A stretch of 64,000 nt of DNA, from assembly GCA_001600415.1 (NCBI GenBank), contig BCJX01000003.1:2052667-2116666 (forward strand), written 5' to 3'. This DNA comes from Pascua guehoae (lineage: Eukaryota > Basidiomycota > Tremellomycetes > Trichosporonales > Trichosporonaceae). Numbering within the stretch: the stretch's first letter is position 1; each line of letters starts with the position of its first letter. This document shows positions 29,889 to 40,388 of this stretch, piece by piece. The position numbers and the translations under genes were made by a program. The notes beneath the pieces are model-generated. The model saw only the letters and a list, made by a program, of their open reading frames with translations. It did no database searches and had not been told where the DNA came from.

Positions 29889-31701
29889 TTAGACCGCCTG
29901 GCAATCCGTCGTCGCGTGGCGCTTGTGGTTTGTTGGCATTTCACTCTCGGACAGCCTGCGCGTGACCTTATCATCATCCGGAATCTTCGATGCGTCCAGG
30001 AAGCTAGACTGCATCTCGGTGCCGCCTTTGATGGAAGCGAGCTTGTCATCTTTGGTCTTGCCGGCGTCCTTGCGCATACGGCGACCGATGCTCCATAGCT
30101 TCTCCATCTGAAGCTCAGTCTTGATGCCTCGAGACTTCATCCAAGAGGCGAGACCCGCGGAGATGTTGCCGAGTGAGGGGTCGTCCCAGCGCTTTGGGGA
30201 CAAGGGCAACCTGCCCAGAATGTTGGCCAGCTTTGCGATAGCGGGATCGAGAGCAACTGGAGTGGAGCCTTGAGGAGGAGCGGGAACAGGAGCGGGCTGT
30301 GGTCGGCGACGTCGTGGCTTGCCATGCGACGGATCTCGTCGGCCGCGTAGACGAGTGCGTCTTGCGCAGGCCGGTAGTCGTCGGTCGCCGTAACAAGCTC
30401 GGGACGAATCTTCCCGCCGTTAAAATCGTCGAGAGCCTCCTGCGCTGCCAGCGACGTGCCTAGCCGCCCTCGGATGGTGACCTTGATGATGCCGGTGCGC
30501 ACGCCATCCTTCCACACCAGCTCAGAGCTCGACGTGACTGGTGGTCCAAGCTCGACATCGCCCTGCCACGTAACGCCATCGCGGTACTGCGTCACCAGCC
30601 CCCGCATGACTTCCAATCCGATGGTGAGACATCCTGTGCGTCCGAGGACACGGAATGGAGAGCGCGCTGGGGCCCGGCTAGTGGACGGCACCGTGACTTT
30701 GGCACGGGCAATGGCATACAGGAGACGCGTGCTCCAGTCGTTGGCGTCGTCAAACAGGGCGTCCGTTTGCCCTGGGAGCGCTTGGCTGCTGCAGAGCCGC
30801 CCGGTGTACGCTGACGCGAAGCCATCGCCTCGACGGTACTTGAGCGTCCGCCAAAGCTCGCGCTTCACTACAGGGATCAGTTACCATGGCGTGCCTTGGA
30901 ATAAAAGGTCACGTACCGTCTGCTGGGATGGTAGGGTCGGCGCAGCATCAGTACACAGCAACTTGCGACGAGGCAGGCAGCTTGTCCGCCACGATCCACA
31001 TGACCGCGTTCGACGACGATCATTTGGCCGGGATGGCGGACCGTGTAGTGGTAGTAGAAGGAGCGGTCCATCTTGTGAAGGAATACCGACTCCTCCACAG
31101 CTACTCTCGTCAGCAACCGAACCGACCTGGCACTGGACACAAACGTAGATTGACATACCCTTGCGACAGTCCACGCCGATCGGGGGCTTCGCTCCACTGG
31201 CCCTCCTGACCAAGTTGCGCAGGTATGGGAGCGCCTCGGAGTAGTGGAGAGCGCCTCGGCGTAGTGGAGAGCCTGTACCCTGGTACCGAAGCCGAAACGA
31301 GTCCTCCGAGAGGTGGTCGACCTGTAGACTGTATGCGGACTGCCCATCGCGAGCTGATGGGACAGGGATGTGCGGCCCCTCACTGACTGGTCAGCCACAC
31401 CGACGCCGGGTCATCTACAACCACCTCCCTACTGACCCATCTCGTCAACTTGGCAGTTGTCATCGGCGTCCCGGTGGTCCACGTCGGCATTTTCGGCGGG
31501 GATGCCGCCGTATTCCTCAAAGAGTTGCTCGTGCCCAGCCTCACTCTCGTAGCCGATAGTAATGACTGATCACATCAGCATTGGGCCAGCCACCTGGCCG
31601 TGTCCGACCTCGATACTGGCAAGTTGAGGTTCTGGAGGTCGTTGTTCCACGTGTCTAGTGTTGAGAAACTCACGAGTGTCTCCTCTGGTGGGCGTGGGCA
31701 T
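29889..31701 (-). CDS. Multi-exon gene of unknown function
   Basis: I do not recognise the product. Exons follow codon bias (C-ending codons) and join in frame. A possible start is ATG 31701 (MPTPTRGDT). Then YESEAGHEQLFEEYGG, VSEGPHIPVPSARDGQ, GALHYSEALPYLRNLVRRA, KPPIGVDCRK, VAVEESVFLHKMDRSFYYHY, then KRELWRTLKYRRGDGFASAY through RPELVTATDDYRPAQD. The last exon (LANILGRLPLSPKRWDDPSL, then KLWSIGRRMRKDAGKTKDD) is in another frame. The joining intron would need a weak GTCGCA donor, so a frameshift there cannot be ruled out. The 5' exons are approximate. No signal peptide or membrane span. The tail is basic and Lys/Asp-rich. Confidence 0.5.
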
Positions 31702-32129
31702 GCACTGTCGTACAAGGCTTGGGCTGAGGTCAGTCTACGGCGCAGATTGTCGAGATGAGAGAAGAAGGGATGAATAAATAATTTAGAAGGACATGAGTGT
31801 TATATACAACTAGGGAGCGGCGGTATAGACAGCAGGCCGACGCTGTGGTCGTTATACGGCAAGTGGATGCGAGAGTGCCAGAAGTGCCACTTTGATAACA
31901 GTCTCGATCAAAAAGGTCCGTCAAGTGGCCCAGGGCGAGGCGGAACAACTAGTGGGACTCGCTGCTCTGCAGCAGTATGAACGGCGGCATGACGTGGCAT
32001 TCCGGCGCCTTTTAACGCACCGTTTTGAGGGAGGCTGTACACTTGATCTCGTGCCTCCCCGCCTGTGCCAATGTTGCGGAGTTGCCCGGTGCTAGGATGA
32101 CTGTGGAGGTGGGTAGCTGCCCCCTGTGG

Positions 32130-32265
32130 CCGCCCTGTTGACCTTCTTCGCGCTCATGATGACCTTCCTCCACATGTTAACCTCCCTCGCCTATGTCGAC
32201 CTTCCTTGCTCATGCCGACCTTCCTCTATCGCCTTCCTTGCTCGACACCGGCCTTCCTCGCGGAA
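32130..32265. repeat. Degenerate repeats of GACCTTCCTCGCTCATG type
   Basis: Six or seven imperfect units of about 20 bases containing CCTTCCT or CCTCCCT, plus strand, just upstream of the pyrimidine tract. Confidence 0.6.
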
Positions 32266-33688
32266 GGGATAAGATTATTTAAACCTCCCTCCCCCCTCAT
32301 CGTTCTCTCAACCGTCTATTCTCTCATCCACCCTTCGTCCCTATTCTCATTTCCCCCCTCATTTCACTTCAACCGCATTCACCTCCTATCCTACCATGAC
32401 CTCACTACTCTATCTAAACCACAGTGAATTCCCTCCTCAACTTCTCCTTCCCCTTGTCTTTGTTGAAATCCGAGATTACCGACGCTCGGCCTCGCCGTCT
32501 CCCCGAGTGGCGGCGCCACGCGCCGCCGTCGGCATTGTTATTGTCCGCGTCTCTAGTACTTAAATACCTCGCTCGTCGCTCGTATCTCTCTTATGCAACG
32601 TCGTCTACAACAGTCTTCACCAACACACCTCCTCGTACCACCACCCTTCCTCCCATTCCTTCGTTACCCGTACGAAAGATCTCAGACACACAACTGTGGC
32701 CACTCTTGCCTTTCACCTACAGATGTTGGCTTGACTTAGAGCTGAGCTCCACCAAATTGAGCGGGACTGCGCCTAGTTGTGCACACATGCCAACTAGGGC
32801 CAGAAGGGATGGGTTGATGTAGGGTTGATTTTGTTGTAGAAACCAGAGAATAGAGTAGCGTGAAGAGAGGAGATACTGAGTTACACCTTCGTAAGGCCGC
32901 ACACCACGGGGCGCCACGCGAGTGCGGATGGCAGGGGCACAAGGCAGCGGCACAAGGCTGTCACTATTACAACCCATTTCGTCGGTGGGTGAGCTGTGTC
33001 CGCCGTTGGAGGGATGGTTGCAGGTTGGATGGTTTGTTCCGTTTGACCTTAATCACCTTGTAGGCAAAATTCCACTGATGGCGATGAGGGCGAGGGTGAT
33101 GGCACCTGCGACAACAAACATGGGACGAGCACGCGCGAGTCAATGCTGGGTTTGGAGATGGCCCGGGGCTGGGACGGTAGAGACGGGCAGTGTCTGTTTT
33201 GCTGCCGCGGTAGTGATGGCACTCTTGGCAGGGATGGCAGAGAGGACGTTGCACCCACCGAGGCCGCTTCTGCAGCTACCATTGTACCAAGCGAAAGGCT
33301 CAGTTTCGTCGCTGTGGCGTGGATGATTGTGTGAGTGCGAAGGACAGCCTCACCCATAGGGGCAGTAAAACAATCGTGGATAGGAGCATCTTGTGCATCC
33401 GCAGAGACGATGCGTGCTGTTTCTCAGGGGCATTGCGCCTTCGGTGTCTTGCACACTGCTCCTCTACACTCTTAGCACCACCACACCGCCTCGCCACATG
33501 ACTCTGCCTCCTCCATTCCCCTCCTTGACTCTCATCCTCTCTCCCTCTTTACCCTCCTCACTTCCTCCTACTTCTCTCTACCCTCTCACTCCTCTCACCC
33601 TCTTCCCCAAGACCTCAAGATGACCCCCGTCCACATGTGAATGTGGCAGCCTCTTGTCGTATCGCCACCAGTCACGTCTGCTCCAGGC

Positions 33689-34030
33689 AAGACACACTCG
33701 TCATGCAGCTCAAAGTGGGCGAACCATCGGCGGGGTAGGAAAGTGGTTACTCCGCCTCCCTGCTACCCGCTGCCCAGCGGAAAGGAGGTGCCCTCTGGGC
33801 GCGCGCCTTCGAATCTCGTCTCCGTCGATACATCGTCTCGTGAGCTACCGTGTGGTGCTCGGACGTTGCTTTTGGTCTGGGGAAAACGAGTGCTTTGGCG
33901 TCAAGATGCAGGCGGGCTCATGTTTCGGCAGGAAAGCAGGTTCACAAAGGTTGAGGGTGTCGCATGGCCGCCGCCGAGGGCTAGACACGCTCGTTATGCC
34001 GCTCCAAGTCGAAGAACCATCGGCGGGGTA
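33689..34030. repeat. 50-bp imperfect direct repeats, about 290 bp apart
   Basis: 33689-33738 and 33981-34030 share GACACRCTCGTYATGC and end in GAACCATCGGCGGGGTA. The second copy lies 24 bp left of MITE copy C. Confidence 0.75.
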
Positions 34031-34053
34031 AGACGGTAGTGTATATGAGAGTA

Positions 34054-34262
34054 CAGGTGCGTCCGGAAAGTCTTGAGACTGCCATTTTGAGCTTGGTCCA
34101 GCCGAAGTTGGGCATGGACATTGTCCATGCCAATGCAACAGTCCAGCAAGCTGGCACACTGGTGTTTCCTGCTTGTTGTATCCCACAGGTCCTGCCCCCC
34201 TGTACGCGCGGTGCGCGTACCCGGGCTTAATGTGGTAGTCTCATGACTTTCGGACACACCTG
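34054..34262. mobile_element. MITE copy C, 209 bp, best preserved
   Basis: Flanked by TA on both sides. The left terminus is CAGGTGCGTCCGGAAAGTCT; the right terminus inverted is CAGGTGTGTCCGAAAGTCAT. The inverted repeats extend about 40 bp (through GAGACTGCCA / GAGACTACCA). About 85% similar to copy B by eye. No coding capacity. Confidence 0.82.
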
Positions 34263-34590
34263 TACATGTGTAGTGCTTGTCATTGTAATGGAGACAGCAT
34301 TGTGGCTGCTCCACGCGTGGCAAGCGCGGCGCGCGCCCCACCGCGTCACCTCTTAAGGGTAAACCTTCCGCATCTCTGGTCTTCATGTTACTCTATTCCT
34401 CAGTTTCTACAACACCTGTCGTAGTGAGCGTGTATAGAATGAGTGCGCGCGCTCGAGTAAATGTATAGCCCACGGCGGCGCTCGAGCGCACGTGCGACGG
34501 CGCGTGCGCGTGCAATGCTCGAGTCCCTACGGAATGAAATGAAGGTGGTGGGGCCAGGATGACAGAGGAAGCGCTACACCTACCTAGATA

Positions 34591-34820
34591 CACGTGCGGC
34601 GGTAAAATATCGAGACTGCCACATTGAGCTCGGTCGCACCCATGCAGGGTCTCGTACAGGAAATGCCACCCTTGTCTCGAGACTGTTGTCCTTGATGTGC
34701 ATGGTGCACATACCGTATGGTAACACCTACCCTGCCTGCCATCCGATTGATGTGCCCATTTTCAACATCGCGTGCGACCGAGCTCAAGGTGGCAGTCTCA
34801 ATACTTTCCGGTCGCACCTG
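34591..34820. mobile_element. MITE copy D, 230 bp, diverged
   Basis: TA-flanked. Inverted ends of about 49 bp both contain GAGACTGCCA and TTGAGCTCGGTCGCAC. The outer right end, inverted, is CAGGTGCGACCGGAAAGTAT. The interior differs from copies B and C, so this is a subfamily. Confidence 0.75.
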
Positions 34821-34824
34821 TATA

Positions 34825-34898
34825 CAGGCACGTCCGGAAAGCGGTGCGACGCGCTCGAGCCTCAGTGTGGCAGACTCGCAACTTTCCAAAGGCACTTG
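34825..34898. mobile_element. MITE copy E, 74 bp, directly abutting copy D
   Basis: Begins CAGGCACGTCCGGAAAG and ends CTTTCCAAAGGCACTTG, with TA on each side. Only TATA separates it from copy D, so the two lie end to end with adjacent target duplications. Confidence 0.65.
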
Positions 34899-35040
34899 TA
34901 TAATATCACACGAAGCTCGAGACAAGCCATGTAGAAGCTGCGTGGTTTCGACATGGCCACGAGGCGGGGGGGAGGAGACCTAAGGAAAGGGTATGTGGGT
35001 GGGTGGGTGTGTGTACGTGTGTGCGTGGGTGTGTGGCGGG

Positions 35041-35108
35041 GAGGAAGGGAGGGGAGGAAGGGAGGGGAGGAAGCGAGGAGAGGAAGGGAAGGGGGGGGGG
35101 GGGGGGAG
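35041..35108. repeat. Polypurine GGGAGGGGAGGAA repeats ending in a G run
   Basis: G-rich on the plus strand, ending in about 17 consecutive G. Potential G-quadruplex. Open frames across it are compositional. Confidence 0.8.
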
Positions 35109-35821
35109 GTACCCCAGGACACCCGCACCAGCACGAGGCCCAGACACAGGTGCGCAGGGAGCATGGGTAGAACGGGTTTATGGGTGGCAAGGCTGCGGCA
35201 TTCAGAGGACATGGGTTGCATGTCTGATTCTGGTCTGGCACCATGCCTTTTTCTTGCTTACTACACGGTGAATAATAAGGCTCTAGTGGATAATCTAGAG
35301 GAGTATTCTGTACAATTACAGAGGTAGCAGAAGACCGACGCCATGGTATTGCGATGGCTGCGAGGATGGTCTCTGAACATTATCACAAGCATTCAAAGAC
35401 GGACCTTGGCCCCAGGGCCCCTTTGCACTGCCCCGGCCCAGTTGTCACACAAGGACAATGGGACACCTTCCTTCGCTGGATCACCGAATAGCCGGCCTTC
35501 CTTGCCTTTGCTACCGTCTTTGCCTCAGCGTGTGTGCCAAGAGTCGTTCCTCGTCACCCCGTCACAGCGCCACCTCGCCGTAGCCGACCACCTTGCGCAC
35601 CTTCGTGCACCTTGGCACCCATTCCTTCTCTCCACTTCCCATTCCCCCGCACTCTCATTCTTTCTCACTCAATCTCCCCCCCTTCCCTTCCTCCCAACTC
35701 CCCACTCTCCTCATTTCACGACCACTCTAGCCAAGAAACACCCCCGTCGTAAGTCAATGGTACCCCCCTGCTTCCTTCCCTAGGTTCCTTCTGGTGCTTT
35801 CTCAGCCTTACCTCCCAGACG

Positions 35822-36074
35822 ATGCCCGCTCCCCTCCGACAGATGACCCCCGAGGAGCGCAGTTTTTGCATTTCAACCTACGGGCGCACGGCGGCCCTTC
35901 TTGCGGCCATGATCCAGCACCACGAAAACAATCCCATGGCACGCCCCAACCAGGTCTTTATATGGGCGATTAGGCAAAACCTCGAGGACCTCGCGAGAGT
36001 CACGAGGGTTCGTCGCGCGCGCTTGGGTACATAACTGACGTGACCAGATCCTGGAGGAGGTCGACTCTCTCTGA
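35822..36074 (+). CDS. 70-aa family C protein, copy 1
   Basis: Not a family I know. Exon 1 is 35822-36007 (62 codons), then a 40-nt intron 36008-36047, then exon 2 36048-36074 (8 codons plus TGA). A leader intron 35749-35818 ends 3 nt before the ATG, which fixes the start. The protein begins MPAPLRQMTPEERSFC, continues with a predicted helix to NPMARPNQVFIWAIRQNLED, and ends ILEEVDSL. Copy 2, 0.75 kb downstream, has identical exon lengths. The leader is pyrimidine-rich with CTCTCCACTTCCCATTC, also found in copy 2. No signal peptide, Cys pairs or membrane span, so probably a small helical cytosolic or nuclear protein. Conservation of the exon structure argues that it is a real gene despite its size. 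Confidence 0.65.
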
Positions 36075-36767
36075 GACGACCATGGCCCCTACCGCGACAA
36101 GTCGTGCCATATTGGCATGGTGAGCTTCGAGGACGAGCCAGCAATTGCGAGTAGCTCACGCCCAGGCCCCCGTTTATCCTCGACGTTTTTCAGTTTCAGT
36201 AGTACAAATGCATCACGGAGAACAATGAGCTATTGGTGGTGGCAGCTTGGTAGCACAGACTGTGTGGAAATGGTGCAGGCAACGTGCAGGTCATGGGTGA
36301 TTTCCAGAGAAGGCGCCAGTGCCTAGCGTGCGCGGAGAGGAAGGGCCAAGGCGTGTTCTTCATCGCCAACGTGCGAGGTTTGTGTCGCCTCCCTCGTGTG
36401 CCACGCTTGCGTGGGTGGGCATGTGCCTTCCTCGCCGCCAGACAACCATCCAGGCGGGGTTAAAACCCGTTCTCGTTGCGTCTTTCTTTCTCTCCACTTC
36501 CCATTCTCTCACTCCTTACGCTCTCCTCCTTTTTGTCATATCATTCCAACCCACCTTCAACGTCCATCACAACTTTCAACCCATCTCCACTCTACCCACG
36601 AAGCACATTCATTGTGAGTCTTTTGCCGCTGTGCTGTCTGCGATTCCGCTTGCCTGTGGTTCCACGTCAGTCCCTGTCTTTACCAGCCCTGGACAAGTCC
36701 CAAGGTCTTTCAGTGGAGCCACACTGGCGTGAGCCAGCCCGCCCCATTCAGGCTAACCTCCCAGGTC
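36075..36767. other. Spacer and leader of family C copy 2
   Basis: Contains the duplicated pyrimidine-rich leader (CTCTCCACTTCCCATTCTC at about 36491) and leader intron 36614-36764. No other gene. Confidence 0.5.
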
Positions 36768-37020
36768 ATGGCCCGCCGCCCCCGCACGATGACGGCCGAA
36801 GAGCGCCGTTTCTGTGAGGAAACCATCCGTCGCTCCGTAAGGCTCTTAAAGGCCTTTGTGAAGCACTTCGAGAGGTTCCCCCACCGCCACCCGGGGGAGC
36901 GATTCCTCAATGCGCTCAAGCGCAACGAACAAGACCTGCTTTTTGCCCGGGCGGTATGTGTCGCCGTTTGTACCGCAGCTGACATCCGAACAGATTCTGC
37001 AGGAGATCGACTCGCTTTGA
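36768..37020 (+). CDS. 70-aa family C protein, copy 2
   Basis: Exon 1 36768-36953 (62 codons), intron 36954-36993 (40 nt, with GCTGAC branch), exon 2 36994-37020. Starts MARRPRTMTAEERRFCEE, ends ILQEIDSL. Shared with copy 1: MT-x-EER-x-FC near the start, the basic helix, a polar N-E/L-x-D-L segment at the exon junction, and IL-E-x-DSL at the end. A leader intron (36614-36764) ends 3 nt before the ATG, as in copy 1. It is more basic than copy 1. Function unknown; the size and charge would suit a binding or regulatory peptide, which is speculation. Confidence 0.65.
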
Positions 37021-37481
37021 GTGGATCCCTATTCCCGCTGCGTGTATATAGGAGCGTCTCTGGTATGTAGAACGTCATGTCCCAACTGACCTCGGTGCAG
37101 GAGCTCGAGCACATCGAATTCGCCACCGACCTTCGACCATCACGCATCCGTTCCATCACTCGAATGAAGCGAGACCTTCCCTTTTTCCGTAGCGTTTTAT
37201 TCATCACGGTTCCGTCACCATCACATGTCCGCCGTTACTCTTCTACAGTCCAAGTAGCTTCCATGCATCAGTAGAGGGCATATTCTGATGGGTGTGTGCC
37301 ACCCCGGAGAGTGGCACACAAGGCGAGGTGGCACACGTGACCTCCACGCTTCGGGAGCAAACGCCAGGAACCGAGACGCGTCGATCGTCTCATGTGCCCT
37401 GAACCCGCCAGGCCATCAAAACGAAACACAAAAGCGAAAGGTCCATCTCAACCCGAAACGTCAACAAAAAACTCGCACAAC
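37021..37481. other. Promoter region of phosphomevalonate kinase
   Basis: Holds the GTGGCACAC repeats listed separately. An AAAC-rich leader precedes the ATG. Confidence 0.5.
37294..37336. promoter_or_regulatory. Inverted and direct repeats of GTGGCACAC upstream of ERG8
   Basis: GTGTGCCAC at 37294-37302 and GTGGCACAC at 37311-37319 form a perfect 9-bp inverted repeat with an 8-bp spacer. A third GTGGCACAC lies at 37328-37336. About 150 bp before the ATG, so a factor-binding site is plausible. No match to a known sterol element was recognised. Confidence 0.4.
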
Positions 37482-39618
37482 ATGTCCAGCACGACCATTG
37501 TCTCGGCCCCGGGCAAGGTCCTCCTTGCCGGCGGATACCTCGTCCTCGACCAAGCCTACACTGGCCTCGTGGTCGCGACGTCGAGCCGGTTCTACTGCGC
37601 CGTCTCGCGCGCCTCTGCGTGGTCACTGTGGTCGACGCCAGCCGACCCCCAGAGCGTGCGCATCAGTGTGCGCGCGGGCCAGTTTCCGGGCGACGCGTCG
37701 CGATGGATCTTTGACATCTCCCTCCCCGCGCGCGGCGTGCCGGTGCTCACGCAGCTCAACACGGACACTGCGGGGCGGAACAAGTTTGTCGAAATCACCC
37801 TCGCCCAGATTGTGCGGTATGCGCTCGAGCGGCTCGCAGCCGACGGCGAAGCGGACGCCGGGGCGGCGCTGCGCAAACGTCTCGGCGGCGCGGTAGACAT
37901 TGTCGTCCTCGGCGACAATGACTTTTACTCGCAGCGCGAGCAGGTGCGTCCAACTGTTGTGTACAGCCTTGACTGACGTGCAGCTCGCAAAGGCAAACCT
38001 CGAGCCGCGGTTCGAGTCGCTCGCGTCCCTGACGCCCTTTTGCCCCCTCCCGCGCGCGATCGGGAGCACGAACAAGACTGGCCTGGGAAGCTCGGCGGCG
38101 CTCGTCACGTCCCTCGTCGCCGGCCTCCTCGCGCACCTCGGCATGGTGAGCGTCGACGACGTGGGGCGGACAGAGATCCACGCGCTCGCCCAGGCCGCCC
38201 ACTGCCTCGCACAGGGCAAAGTCGGGTCCGGGTTCGACGTCGCGAGCGCAGTCTACGGCACGCACGTGTACCGCCGCTTCTCCCCCGCCGTCCTCGAGCC
38301 CTTGTTCGGCGGCAACGCACAAGACGGTGCGCTGCTGCGGACAGTGCAGAGCCCTGGTTGGGACCACGGCGCGAACGCCTTCCGCCTCCCGCGCGGGTTG
38401 CGGTTGCTCCTCGCCGACGTCGACGCGGGAACAGACACGCCGAGCTTTGTCGGCAAGGTGTTGGCGTGGCGCAAGGCCAAGCCTGAAGAGGGTGAGTGCA
38501 CACTGTTACATTGCGGCTGACTCGATAGCGCTCCGGCTGTGGACGAGCGTCGACCAGGCAAACCGCAGGCTTGAGCGGCTGCTCAGGTCCTTGGCGGGAT
38601 ACGAGGGACTCGCGGCGTACGACGAGGCGCTCAAGGCTGCATCTGAAGGGCGTGTGCAGGTGCCCCGGCCAGAAGAAGGCGGCTGGCGTGCATGGGCAGA
38701 GGGATTGTTTGGTGTGAGTGTTGGTTCGTTTGCTCGTCGTGTGCAACTGTGGGAGCACCGTCATCGTGGGTGGTGGTCATCGTGGGTGGTGGTCATCGTG
38801 GGTGGTGGTCCTCATCGTGGGCGGTGGTCCTCATCGCGGCCTGCGCCTTTTCTCATGAGGACCACGGAACACAATATGCGGGCTATTCTCCTACCCCCAA
38901 TGCCCCACCGCCATGCGCTCCACTTGGTTCTCCCCCTCCCTCGAGGTAGCCATGTGAACTGGCTTCGAGGCTTCGCGCCATGGACAGACGCGGCGGGACA
39001 GGCGTGATGAGGCTTGAGCTTGGAAGCGTATGAGGAACGAGCGGCCGCGAGAACGCTGCTATCTCTACAGCGGGAGCAGGACGGCCAAGGACGAGCTTCC
39101 CAGCAAGTCGTCAGAATACCCTAACCCTTGTCCCATACCCCCCGCAAGCCTTTCCTACCGCCTCCATCTCCTTTGCTGACACACAGTACCCTACCTACAA
39201 CCCCGTCACCGAACTCCTGGGCGAGATTTCAGAAGCCATCAACGATGTGCGCGAGGGCATGCGTGAAATGTCCACCGCATCAGGTGTGCCCATCGAGCCT
39301 CCCGAGCAGACCCGCCTGCTCGACGCATGCTCTGCCCTCCCTGGGGTTCTCGGAGGCGGTGTTCCCGGAGGTGAGCTAGATAACGTTCTGCTGATCCAAT
39401 GTGGCCGCAACTGACAAGCAGCGGGAGGATACGATGCGATCTGGGTCCTTGCCGTGGACGCTCCCAGCGTCGCGCCCCGCGTTGAGGGCGTGTGGACGTC
39501 GTGGACTGAAATGTCCGTGTCGCCGCTGTCGGCAGCGCAGAGTGACGGCGGTCTTCAGGTCGAAGACGCCGCGCGCGTGCGTGGTTTGGCCGAGGCCCTT
39601 GCAAGGGCGGCGGCGTGA
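37482..39618 (+). CDS. ERG8: Phosphomevalonate kinase
   Basis: Phosphorylates mevalonate-5-phosphate in the mevalonate (isoprenoid and sterol) pathway. GHMP-kinase features: N-terminal TTIVSAPGKVLLAGGYLVLD; the ATP loop TNKTGLGSSAALVTSLVAG; GSGFDVASAVYGTHVYRRF; LLLADVDAGTDTPSFVGKV; and the C-terminal PPEQTRLLDACSALPGVLG followed by GAGGYDAIWVL. At least six exons; introns 37944-37983 (40 nt) and 38492-38528 (37 nt) are short. The third, about 38712-39010, is swollen by a minisatellite. The fourth intron around 39104-39186 is less certain. Stop TGA at 39616-39618. The product is about 530 aa, slightly longer than yeast Erg8. Confidence 0.9.
38761..38838. repeat. Intronic minisatellite, unit CATCGTGGGTGGTGGT
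   Basis: Four 16-22 base units with a CCT insertion in later units, wholly within the third intron of ERG8. Confidence 0.85.
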
Positions 39619-40388
39619 GGCTGAGGTAGAGCAGAGGTGTAGGTTTTATTCACTCGCAGTGGTAATCGCATGGATAGATGCATATTGACTTTGGGCTTTA
39701 CAGTTGGCTCAGCTCCGCCTCAGTCTCCGTCTCCGTGTCGGTGTCGGTGTCCGTTTCCGTCTTTCAGCAGCATCCGTTGCTCACGACAGAAACTCCACTC
39801 TGGGTCAGAGGCACGAAACAAAACCAGTCACGGCTGGCACGGTGAGCCGCCGCCTGAAGCGCTAAGGGTTACGGCGTGGGAACGTGGCGGTAGCCGTACG
39901 ACATTTGGCACGGGAGGGTTCCTGCGCCTGTGAAGCATTCCTCCGAGCCTCAGCAAACAAACGCCAGCCTTAACCTTGCAGATGTCCAAATTTTTACCTC
40001 TCGAACAGAACAAAGAGACCAAGACCAGCAAGTGGTTCTTCACAACGGACTTACGAGCCACGACGAGCCCATGCTGTTGAGCATCATGACAGACCAGGCT
40101 TGGAGGTGGACATGCATGGGGTCCCCGCTCTCCAAGCCGTTTCGGCTGGACGCAAGGCTATTTTCAGGGACGCGGGACGTGCGGGCCTGGCCCGGCCCTG
40201 CCGTGCCGAGCGAGTTTTGACCATCTGCGTGGTGCTGGGTTACTACGGCACATAGACTAGGGATTAGGAGATCGACGAGGGACGATTAACCTGTGGCTTA
40301 ATATGACACACACCAGTTCCAAATTGGTCTCCCCGCTAGAACACGCGACCGAGTCATACTAACAGAGTTCTCCGCCGCCCACTCCACC
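39619..40388. other. Intergenic between ERG8 and the GT18-like gene
   Basis: Includes a TCCGTN hexamer repeat at about 39718-39765 (CTCCGTCTCCGTGTCGGTGT and so on). No gene supported. Confidence 0.5.

Larger units (their letters stand above)
31702..35748. other. Gene-poor 4-kb region with repeats and MITEs
   Basis: No frame here combines length, codon bias and motifs. Leader-like pyrimidine tracts sit at 32280-32420 (after a TTATTTAAACC element) and 33490-33610 (followed by an ATGACCCCCG word like that in the 70-aa genes). These may be promoter relics. MITEs C, D and E and several repeats, listed separately, account for part of it. Confidence 0.5.
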
